Positions 9,470 through 16,753 of a stretch of DNA of 64,000 nt are shown here, piece after piece (position 1 is the first letter of the stretch; every line of letters begins with the position of its first letter). The notes below the pieces were generated by a model. It saw only the letters and a program-made list of their open reading frames with translations. It had not been told where the DNA came from and searched no databases. The position numbers and the translations under genes were made by a program. Origin of the DNA: Bacillota bacterium (GTDB lineage Bacteria; Bacillota; Clostridia; Christensenellales; Aristaeellaceae); the NCBI GenBank assembly GCA_030057655.1, contig JASGUQ010000047.1, forward strand, positions 1-64,000, in the 5' to 3' direction.

Positions 9470-9762
9470 GGTTCTTTTGCGCCTCCGCGTTGCCGCGTCA
9501 CCGTAACCTGCGCTCTCATCCCGGTGCGGACTTCGTCCTCCCGGGCTTAACGCTCCGGTACGGCTCCTTACCGCTCAAAGGCAGGCCTTTGAGCGAGAGG
9601 AGGGAACCCGTAACGCACGCCTCCGCCGAGCTTGCGAAGCGGAAAGGGAGTGAAGGGATTCCCGACGCGGCTGCGACTACGCCTCGTTCCTTCGGCTTAG
9701 CGGAGCCATCAAAATCCCTCAGCCCATCGGTGCATTTACTCATTCGTTCAGTATAGACACGA
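9470..9762. repeat. Repeat-like structured intergenic segment
   Basis: No convincing gene lies between 9436 and 9823. The segment is G+C-rich and rich in short palindromes, including a perfect 10-bp hairpin CGCTCAAAGG/CCTTTGAGCG with a 4-base loop (9572-9595), flanked by CTCCT and AGGAG that can extend it. Open frames on both strands lack ribosome binding sites, and the minus one starts inside a terminator. It looks like a dispersed intergenic repeat, but only this copy is in the window, so this is a guess. Confidence 0.35.
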
Positions 9763-9773
9763 AGCCTTGCACA

Positions 9774-9809
9774 AAAAGACGCCCGGAAGAAAATGCCGGG
9801 CGTCTTCAT
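9774..9809 (-). terminator. Terminator of the ABC exporter pair
   Basis: Stem AAGACGCCCGG/CCGGGCGTCTT followed on the minus strand by TTTTT. It sits just downstream of the permease stop at 9823. Confidence 0.85.
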
Positions 9810-9822
9810 GCTGTGGGCCAGA

Positions 9823-10623
9823 TTAAACAGGAAGGTCTTTTCTCATAAATAACCCAATCCCCGTTGCGTAAAGCAGCAGTCCCATCAGAAAGAGAATCAT
9901 GGTCTGCGGCCAGGCGGACAGGCCCCTGGCATAGGGGAGGGGGTCAAACAGGGTAAAGGGCGTCAGGTACTGCAGCACCTTCGCGCGGCTTCCGGTTTTT
10001 GACAGCATCTGCAGCAGCAAAAACAAGACCGGCAAGCCGGAGCCAAAGCTCAGCGACCAGCGGGTATCGGAAAACAGGCAGGAGAAAAAGAAACTGAGGC
10101 CGGAGATAAATAGGTGCAGCGCCAGCACGCCCAGGTTCATCTTCAGGAAAGCCGGGATGTTCAGCTTCCCCGGCTGAAAAACGGAGGACAAAAACAGACC
10201 GAGCCCTGTGATCAGGGCGACCAAAAACAAGGCGCACAGCATCAGGAACAAGGCCTGGGTCAGCGCGATCTCCCTGCGGGTCAAGGGAGCGGCCAGCACG
10301 CTTGCGAGGGTGCCGCGCTCCGCCATTTGTGAAACCAGCTTGTTGGCAAGAACCATCAGAACCACCATGGGCACGGCGACCATCAGCATGCCGTAGAAAA
10401 ACGCGCCCAGAAAGCCAACCAGGTTGGTGGTGACCACGTCAAAGCCAAAAGCCGCCATGAATGCCTGCGGGAACTTAAACGAAGCGAACTGGCTGAACAG
10501 GTCCGGCTGCTCCGGGTCATACATGTTGAAGATCACCGAGAAATATAAGATCAGCAGCAGGGAAAAGAACAGGATCAGGGGCCAGTTTGCCCTCAGGTTT
10601 CTTTTGAAAAGCGCTTTTGTCAT
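9823..10623 (-). CDS. ABC-2 type exporter permease
   Basis: Membrane half of an exporter, 266 aa, with six predicted hydrophobic segments and a large polar loop after the first. The EAA-like cytoplasmic segment RGTLASVLAAPLTRREIALTQ is typical of ABC-2 permeases of the NatB/BcrB type. Its ATG overlaps the stop of the ATPase gene by four bases (ATGA), so the two are translationally coupled. Such pairs export peptides, antibiotics or ions; nothing here identifies the cargo. Confidence 0.85.
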   Translation of the reverse strand: MTKALFKRNLRANWPLILFFSLLLILYFSVIFNMYDPEQPDLFSQFASFKFPQAFMAAFGFDVVTTNLVGFLGAFFYGMLMVAVPMVVLMVLANKLVSQMAERGTLASVLAAPLTRREIALTQALFLMLCALFLVALITGLGLFLSSVFQPGKLNIPAFLKMNLGVLALHLFISGLSFFFSCLFSDTRWSLSFGSGLPVLFLLLQMLSKTGSRAKVLQYLTPFTLFDPLPYARGLSAWPQTMILFLMGLLLYATGIGLFMRKDLPV

Positions 10624-11507
10624 TGCCTCTCCTCCCCGTAATAGGTCATGAAGGCGTCTTCCAGGCTGTGGGTCAGCACATCCAGCCCGTTGACCGGGTA
10701 GCGGGCTAATTTGTCCACCAGGGGCTTCACGCTCCCGGTGACCGCGATATCAAGCCGGCTGCCGCTTTGCTGGACCAGCTCAAAACCCTCCTTCAGGAAG
10801 TCGCTGGCAGATTTTTCATCCTCAAAATCAAGCGAGTACACCCGCCTTCTGCTTTTTTGCAGCTGGCTCACCCCCTGATCGGTCATCAAGCGCCCTTCCT
10901 TTAAGATGCCGATGCGGTCGCAGGTCTTCTCGATCTCGTCAAAACTGTGGGAGGAGATCAAAAGCGTCTTTCCTTTTCTCTTTTCTTCCAGCACCAGCTC
11001 CACAAACCGCTGCTGCATCAGGGGATCCAGGCCGCTGGTGGGCTCGTCCAGAATGTAAATCTCAGGATCAAACATCATCGCCGCCACCAGGCCCAGCTTT
11101 TGCTTCATGCCTTTGCTCATGTGGCGCACCTTGACGCCCGGGTTGAGTTCAAACCGCTCCAGCAGTTCCTCCTTTCGCTTTCCCGCTTTGCTTTTGCGCA
11201 GTTCCTCGCAAAACTGCAGGTACTCGCTTCCCTTGATGGATTCAAAAAAGGCGGTCTCCCCGGGCATGTAGCCAAGCGCCCGGTGCGCTTCTTTGGCTTC
11301 CCTGAAGCTGTTCAGGTTTCTGATGAAGCACTGTCCGCTGTCCGGACTGATAAAGCCCAGGAGGTTGCGGATCAACGTGGTTTTGCCCGCGCCGTTGGGG
11401 CCGATCAGGCCAAAGGCTTCCCCCCGCGCGATTTCAATGTTCAGGTCAAACACGCCCTTGCGCTCGCCATAGCGCTTGGTCAGGTTTTTTGTGACAATTT
11501 CGGCCAT
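10620..11507 (-). CDS. ABC exporter ATPase
   Basis: ATP-binding half of the exporter, 295 aa. Walker A is GPNGAGKTT near residues 38-46, the signature motif is SKGMKQK near 134-140, and Walker B is IYILDEPTSGLD near 154-165. The SKGMKQK form is typical of the bacitracin/NatA-like group. I start it at 11507 because AAGGA lies 5 bases upstream; an in-frame ATG at 11534 has no site. The C-terminal 90 residues form a small regulatory domain common in this group. Confidence 0.92.
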   Translation of the reverse strand: MAEIVTKNLTKRYGERKGVFDLNIEIARGEAFGLIGPNGAGKTTLIRNLLGFISPDSGQCFIRNLNSFREAKEAHRALGYMPGETAFFESIKGSEYLQFCEELRKSKAGKRKEELLERFELNPGVKVRHMSKGMKQKLGLVAAMMFDPEIYILDEPTSGLDPLMQQRFVELVLEEKRKGKTLLISSHSFDEIEKTCDRIGILKEGRLMTDQGVSQLQKSRRRVYSLDFEDEKSASDFLKEGFELVQQSGSRLDIAVTGSVKPLVDKLARYPVNGLDVLTHSLEDAFMTYYGEERQ

Positions 11508-11652
11508 ATCTGTCCTTTCAGGCGTCATGATCAAGGTTGATTGTCTGGTTTCGCATGGTCACAATATAGCATGCTGTTTGTTTCTGCGTCCACCAAAGAG
11601 GGCGGATTTTACAAACTGTCCCAAGCCAGGCGGTAATTTCAGGTTTACTTCC

Positions 11653-11682
11653 TTGAATAAAACCCTTCAAAGATGGTATAAT
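11653..11682 (+). promoter_or_regulatory. Promoter of the nucleoside-type importer
   Basis: TTGAAT (11653-11658), 18-bp spacer, perfect TATAAT (11677-11682). The leader is only about 40 bases, which leaves no room for a purine riboswitch. Confidence 0.75.
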
Positions 11683-11732
11683 ATAGGCAACTAGAAACAA
11701 GGTTTCTATCAATATGAAGGAGGAACTATTTT

Positions 11733-12803
11733 ATGAGGAAACTTCTGGCTATCCTGTTGATGCTGGCGCTGATGCTGCCGCTGGTCTCCCTGGCGGGCGA
11801 AACCTATGAGATCGCCATGATCACCGACATTGGCACCATTGACGACAAGAGTTTTAACCAGGGCACCTGGGAGGGCGTGAAGGCCTTTGCCGAAGCCAAT
11901 GGCAAGACCTACAACTACTACCAGCCCACCGCTCAGTCCACCGAAATTTATCTGGAGTTTATTGAGCAGGCTGTCAATGCCGGCGCAAAAGTCATTGTCA
12001 CCCCCGGCTTCCTGTTTGAAGAACCCATCTTCATGGCCCAGGACATGTATCCGGATGTCTGCTTCGTGCTGATCGACGGCAACCCCCACAACGCGGATTA
12101 TTCCGAGTTCCGCACTGAGAAGAACGCTGTCGGCATCGTCTTTGCTGAGGAGCAGGCGGGCTACCTGGCCGGCTACGCCGCTGTCAAGGACGGCTATACC
12201 AAACTGGGCTTCATGGGCGGCATGGCTGTTCCCGCTGTTGTCCGCTTCGGCTATGGCTTTGTCCAGGGCGCTGAGGCCGCCGCGGCCGAAATGGGCATCA
12301 CCGGCCTTCAGCTGAACTACCACTACACCGGCGGCTTTGCGGCCACCCCTGAGGCCCAGGCGCTGGCGGCCGGCTGGTATGCCAATGGCATCGAGGTCAT
12401 CTTCGCCTGCGGCGGCGCGGTTGGCAACTCCGTCATGGCCGCTGCTGAAGCGGCGGGCGGCAAGGTCATCGGCGTGGACGTTGACCAGAGCGCTGAGAGC
12501 GAGACCGTCATCACCTCCGCCGTGAAGGGCCTGGCCCCCGCGGTTGAGCAGACCCTGGCCGCCTATTACGCGGGCGAGTTCCCCGGCGGCGAAGCCCAGG
12601 TCAAGGATGCCAAGATGGACGGCGTGTCCCTGCCCATGGCCAACAGCAGGTTCAACACCTTCTCCCAGGCGGATTATGACGCCGTGCTTGCCAAACTGGT
12701 GAATGGCGAGGTCACCCTCATCAAGGACACCAACGCGGAAGGACAGGCTGTTGCCGTGACCGACATCCCCGTTTCCAATGTGGTGGTTACCGTTATCGAA
12801 TAA
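11733..12803 (+). CDS. BMP-family binding protein (nucleoside type)
   Basis: Binding protein of the BmpA/PnrA/Med family, 356 aa. The family opening YEIAMITDIGTIDDKSFNQGTW lies directly after the signal peptide, and it has the usual GGAVGNSVM and VDVDQS segments. Known members bind purine or other nucleosides. The signal peptide ends LVSLAGE with no lipobox cysteine, unlike most Firmicute relatives. A strong hairpin with a T-run (12813-12844) separates it from the ATPase and should give more binding protein than transporter. AAGGAGGAAC precedes the ATG. Confidence 0.9.
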   Translation: MRKLLAILLMLALMLPLVSLAGETYEIAMITDIGTIDDKSFNQGTWEGVKAFAEANGKTYNYYQPTAQSTEIYLEFIEQAVNAGAKVIVTPGFLFEEPIFMAQDMYPDVCFVLIDGNPHNADYSEFRTEKNAVGIVFAEEQAGYLAGYAAVKDGYTKLGFMGGMAVPAVVRFGYGFVQGAEAAAAEMGITGLQLNYHYTGGFAATPEAQALAAGWYANGIEVIFACGGAVGNSVMAAAEAAGGKVIGVDVDQSAESETVITSAVKGLAPAVEQTLAAYYAGEFPGGEAQVKDAKMDGVSLPMANSRFNTFSQADYDAVLAKLVNGEVTLIKDTNAEGQAVAVTDIPVSNVVVTVIE

Positions 12804-12812
12804 TGCGCTTGA

Positions 12813-12844
12813 CCGGCTGCCCTGCACAGGGCAGCCGGCTTTTT
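12813..12844 (+). terminator. Partial terminator inside the BMP operon
   Basis: An 11-bp stem (CCGGCTGCCCT/AGGGCAGCCGG) with a 4-base loop and a following CTTTTT. Its place right after the binding-protein gene fits differential expression within the operon. Confidence 0.8.
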
Positions 12845-12921
12845 GAAAGCTTTCCATTTTTACCGCAGAGCGGGGACAGAAGCCCTCGCTTTTGCGGCTG
12901 TCTATACAGAATAGGATTTGA

Positions 12922-14457
12922 ATGAGCGATTATATCATCGAGATGCTCCGCATCACCAAGGATTTTCCGGGCATTCGGGCGAATGACGACATCACCCTGC
13001 AATTAAGGCGCGGGGAAATTCATGCGCTGCTCGGCGAAAACGGCGCCGGAAAAAGCACCCTGATGAGCATCCTGTTTGGCCTGTACCAGGCGGATCAAGG
13101 CGAAATCAGGAAGGACGGCGCTGTTGTTAAAATCAACGACCCCAATGACGCCAACGCGCTGGGCATCGGCATGGTCCACCAGCATTTTAAGCTGGTGCAC
13201 AATTTTACCGTGCTGGAAAACATCATTCTGGGCGTTGAGAACACAAAACACGGTCTCCTTCAGATGAACGAGGCCCGCAAAAAGGTCGTCGCGCTCTCGG
13301 AACAGTACGGCCTCCTGGTCGATCCGGACGCCTACATTCAGGACATCACCGTGGGCATGCAGCAGCGCGTTGAGATCTTAAAAATGCTCTACCGGGAGAA
13401 CGACATCCTCATTTTTGATGAGCCCACCGCCGTCCTCACCCCGCAGGAGATCGAGGAATTGATGCGCATCATGCGGGGCCTGGCGCAGGAGGGGAAAAGC
13501 ATCCTCTTCATCACCCATAAATTAAACGAGATCATGGCTGTCGCCGACCGCTGCACCGTTCTTCGCAAGGGCCGCTACATCGGCACGGTGGATGTGAAGG
13601 ATACCACGCCGGAGGCGCTGGCAGAGATGATGGTGGGGAGAAAGATCAACTTCACCATTGACAAGGCGCCCGCCAAATTGGGCGAGCCTGCCCTTGCTGT
13701 CAAAGGTCTGACAGTCGCTGGCCACGGGCACAAAAAGGCCGTGGACAAAGTCAGTTTTGAGGTCAAAAAAGGGGAGATCGTCTGCATCGCCGGCATTGAC
13801 GGCAACGGCCAGAGCGAATTGGTCTACGCGCTCACGGGCCTCATCCCCTCAGAGGGCGAGGTGCTGCTGAACGGCAAGCCGGTTGAGAAACTCAGCATCA
13901 GAAAGCGCAATGAGAGCGGCCTGTCCCACATCCCGGAGGACAGGCACAAGCACGGCCTGGTGCTGGATTTTGATCTGCAGCAGAACCTTGCTTTAAAGCG
14001 TTATTTCCGGGAAGAGATGCAGTCCCATGGCTTTATCCGCTTTGACAGGGTGCGGGACTACGCGCGCAAACTGATTGAGCAGTATGACATCCGCTCTGGC
14101 CAGGGGGAAGACACCGTGGTCAGGAGCATGTCCGGCGGCAACCAGCAAAAGGCCATTGTCGCGCGCGAGATCGATTTTGACCCGGAGGTCCTGATCGCCG
14201 TCCAGCCCACCCGCGGGCTGGATGTGGGCGCCATGCTCTACATCCACGAGCAGTTGATCAAGGTCCGGGACGAGGGCAAGGCGGTCTTGCTGATCTCTCT
14301 GGAACTGGACGAGGTCTTCCAGCTGGCGGACCGCATTTTAGTTATTTTCGAGGGCAAGATCGTGGCAGACCTGGATACCAAGTCCGCGACGCCCCAGGAA
14401 TTGGGCTTGTACATGGCAGGCAGCCGGAAAGAGGAGGTTCATGGTGGAAAGGTTTAA
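12922..14457 (+). CDS. Nucleoside-type ABC importer ATPase (YufO/NupO-like)
   Basis: Double ATPase, 511 aa, energising the BMP-type importer. The first half has Walker A GENGAGKST near 35-43, the degenerate signature TVGMQQRVEI and Walker B ILIFDEPTAVLT. The second half has a degenerate nucleotide loop (GIDGNGQSE), a normal signature MSGGNQQK, and VLIAVQPTRGLDVG with Gln in place of the catalytic Glu. This asymmetry is standard for the family. The start at 12922 has AGGA upstream. Its end overlaps the next gene by 17 bases. Confidence 0.93.
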   Translation: MSDYIIEMLRITKDFPGIRANDDITLQLRRGEIHALLGENGAGKSTLMSILFGLYQADQGEIRKDGAVVKINDPNDANALGIGMVHQHFKLVHNFTVLENIILGVENTKHGLLQMNEARKKVVALSEQYGLLVDPDAYIQDITVGMQQRVEILKMLYRENDILIFDEPTAVLTPQEIEELMRIMRGLAQEGKSILFITHKLNEIMAVADRCTVLRKGRYIGTVDVKDTTPEALAEMMVGRKINFTIDKAPAKLGEPALAVKGLTVAGHGHKKAVDKVSFEVKKGEIVCIAGIDGNGQSELVYALTGLIPSEGEVLLNGKPVEKLSIRKRNESGLSHIPEDRHKHGLVLDFDLQQNLALKRYFREEMQSHGFIRFDRVRDYARKLIEQYDIRSGQGEDTVVRSMSGGNQQKAIVAREIDFDPEVLIAVQPTRGLDVGAMLYIHEQLIKVRDEGKAVLLISLELDEVFQLADRILVIFEGKIVADLDTKSATPQELGLYMAGSRKEEVHGGKV

Positions 14458-15577
14458 AAAAGGATTGTCCAGCATGTCCGCCTCCGTTCTGGCCATTGTT
14501 GCGGGCTTGTTTGCCGGGTTCATCATCCTGCTTATCTCAAACCCTGCCAACGCCTTAAAGGGCCTGCAGACCATTTTAATCGGCGGGTGGAACAACGGCA
14601 TCAAGGGCGTGGGCCAGGTGCTGTATTTCGCGACGCCCATCATTTTGACCGGACTGTCAGTCGGCTTTGCTTTTAAGACCGGCATGTTCAACATCGGCGC
14701 GGCCGGCCAACTGATGGTGGGCGGCTTTGTGTCCGTCTATGTCGGCGTCACCTGGACCTTCCTGCCGGGCGCCTGGCACTGGATCGTGGCGCTGTTCATG
14801 GGCGCTTTGGGCGGCATGGTTTGGGGCATGCTAGTGGGGCTGTTCAAGGCCCTGCTCAACGTGCACGAGGTCATCACCTCCATCATGCTCAACTACATCG
14901 CGCTGTATGCCATCAACTACCTCGTCAAAAACTCCCACCTGTTTGACGCGTTGAAAAACCAGACCGTCAATGTCGCCGCAAACGCCGTGCTGCCAAAGGC
15001 GGGCCTGGATCAGATTTTCTACGTGCTAAAAGGGCGATACCACGACGCCTCCTCGGTCAATTCCGGCATCTTTATTGCCATCGGCTTGGCTGTCATCGTT
15101 TATATCATCCTCAACAAAACCACCTTCGGGTTTGAATTGAAGGCCTGCGGCTTTAACAAGCATGCCAGCCGCTACGCCGGCATCAATGAAAACCGCGCCA
15201 TCATCACTTCCATGGCCATCGCGGGCGCCTTGTCTGGCGTGGCCGGCGCCACCATGTACCTGGCGCCTCCCTCTGGCATGCACATCCATGTGGCTGAGAT
15301 CTTGGCTGCCGAGGGCTTCAACGGCATCGCGGTGGCGCTGCTGGGCATGTCAAACCCCATCGGCATCATCTTTTCCGGCCTTTTTATCGCCCACATCACA
15401 GTGGGCGGCAGTTACCTGCAGTCGCTCAAGTACATGAAGGAGATCATCGAGATCATCATCGGCATGATCATCTACTTCTCCGCCTTCTCCCTCCTGGTGC
15501 GGGATGTCCTGGCCAGGATCGCCAAACGCCGCAAAAAGGCGGAAGGCGCGACCAGCAAAAACGAGGAGGAGTGCTGA
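14441..15577 (+). CDS. Nucleoside-type ABC importer permease 1 (YufP/NupP-like)
   Basis: Membrane subunit, 378 aa, of the BPD_transp_2 (LIV-M/RbsC-like) family. It shows the FKTGMFNIGAAGQLMVGGF and LNYIALYAINYLV blocks typical of YufP. It has about nine hydrophobic segments and a basic C-terminal tail. The start overlaps the ATPase gene and has GAGGAGG 3 bases before the ATG; a slightly later start is possible. It pairs with the next permease as a heterodimer. Confidence 0.92.
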   Translation: MVERFKKGLSSMSASVLAIVAGLFAGFIILLISNPANALKGLQTILIGGWNNGIKGVGQVLYFATPIILTGLSVGFAFKTGMFNIGAAGQLMVGGFVSVYVGVTWTFLPGAWHWIVALFMGALGGMVWGMLVGLFKALLNVHEVITSIMLNYIALYAINYLVKNSHLFDALKNQTVNVAANAVLPKAGLDQIFYVLKGRYHDASSVNSGIFIAIGLAVIVYIILNKTTFGFELKACGFNKHASRYAGINENRAIITSMAIAGALSGVAGATMYLAPPSGMHIHVAEILAAEGFNGIAVALLGMSNPIGIIFSGLFIAHITVGGSYLQSLKYMKEIIEIIIGMIIYFSAFSLLVRDVLARIAKRRKKAEGATSKNEEEC

Positions 15578-16536
15578 TGGACGCGATTTATTTCCTGTTT
15601 CAGCAGATGATGTTTTTCTCCATCCCCCTTCTGATTGTGGCCCTGGGCGGGATGTATTCGGAGCGCTCCGGCGTTGTCAACATCGCGCTGGAGGGCATCA
15701 TGGTTTCGGGCGCCTTCACCTCCATCTTCTTTATCTCAGGCGTTCAAAATCACATGTCAGGCCAGGGGCTGCTTTTGATCGCCATCCTGATCGCCATGGT
15801 GACAGGCGCGCTGTTTTCTCTGCTTCACGCCTATGCTGCCATCACGCTGCGGTCTGATCAGACCATTTCCGGCACGGCGCTCAACATGATCGCCCCCGCG
15901 GCCGCGATCTATATGGCGCGCATGCTCCAGCCAAACGGCGTCCAGCAGATCCAGTTCAACAACACCTTCCGCATCCCCAAGGTGCCTGTCTTGGGCGATA
16001 TCCCGGTTTTGGGGCCGCTGCTCTTCCAAAACGCCTACATCACCACCTACATCGGCCTTCTGATCTTTGCTGTCAGTGCCTTCACCCTTTACCGCACCCG
16101 CTTCTCCCTGCGCCTGCGCGCCTGCGGGGAGCATCCCCAGGCGGCTGATTCCGTGGGCGTGAACGTGTACAAGATCCGCTATGCCGGCGTCCTCATTTCA
16201 GGCGCCCTGGCCGGCCTTGGCGGGCTGGTCTATGTCATTCCCACCTCCACCAACTTTAACGCCACCGTGTCCGGCTATGGCTTCCTCGCGCTGGCGGTGC
16301 TCATCTTTGGCCAGTGGAAGCCCTGGCGCATCCTGATGGCGGCCTTCTTCTTTGGCCTGATGAAAACCATCGCCTCCGCCTATTCCGGCATCCCCTTCCT
16401 GCTCAACCTGGGCATCCCATCCGATATTTACAAGATGGTGCCTTTTATCGCCACCCTGATCGCCCTGGCCTTCACCAGCAAGCGCTCCCAGGCGCCCCGC
16501 GCCAGCGGCGTCCCCTACGACAAGGGGCAGCGGTAG
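15577..16536 (+). CDS. Nucleoside-type ABC importer permease 2 (YufQ/NupQ-like)
   Basis: Second membrane subunit, 319 aa. It has the ERSGVVNIALEGIMVSGAF block and the ACGEHPQAADSVGVNVYKIRY segment found in YufQ-type permeases. The ATG at 15577 shares a base with the stop of the previous gene (TGATG) and has GAGGAGG 7 bases upstream; a GTG at 15571 is too close to that site. With the binding protein, ATPase and first permease this completes a four-gene importer for nucleosides or related compounds. Confidence 0.92.
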   Translation: MDAIYFLFQQMMFFSIPLLIVALGGMYSERSGVVNIALEGIMVSGAFTSIFFISGVQNHMSGQGLLLIAILIAMVTGALFSLLHAYAAITLRSDQTISGTALNMIAPAAAIYMARMLQPNGVQQIQFNNTFRIPKVPVLGDIPVLGPLLFQNAYITTYIGLLIFAVSAFTLYRTRFSLRLRACGEHPQAADSVGVNVYKIRYAGVLISGALAGLGGLVYVIPTSTNFNATVSGYGFLALAVLIFGQWKPWRILMAAFFFGLMKTIASAYSGIPFLLNLGIPSDIYKMVPFIATLIALAFTSKRSQAPRASGVPYDKGQR

Positions 16537-16547
16537 TTCCGCAAATA

Positions 16548-16582
16548 AAAAGGCCTTCGTCGTGTTTGGTGAAGGTCTTTTC
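16548..16582 (+). terminator. Terminator of the BMP operon
   Basis: AAAAGGCCTTC pairs with GAAGGTCTTTT (one G-U pair) and ends in a T-run, directly after the last permease. Confidence 0.7.
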
Positions 16583-16659
16583 CATTTGCTGGTGCCCTGT
16601 TTAAGGAGGGCATAAGCAAATCAAACATCACTTTTTATACTATGTTTACCGCATATTTC

Positions 16660-16688
16660 TTGACATCCCCCTACACAAAGCCTACACT
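16660..16688 (+). promoter_or_regulatory. Promoter of the exported flavin reductase
   Basis: A perfect TTGACA (16660-16665), 17-bp spacer and TACACT (16683-16688). Confidence 0.7.
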
Positions 16689-16753
16689 TTAAGTAGTGAT
16701 GGACGTGCAGATATGTACTGCCTGTTACAAAAAAAGAATAAGGAGTGTGCAAC

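Noticed and set aside
9516..9809. 97-residue minus-strand reading frame in the gap before the ABC exporter
   Set aside because: Its ATG lies in the terminator of the exporter genes, it has no ribosome binding site, and the protein looks like no family. More likely a frame in a structured repeat.
11683..11732. Purine riboswitch before the BMP-type nucleoside importer
   Set aside because: The leader is only about 40 bases and shows no purine aptamer core.
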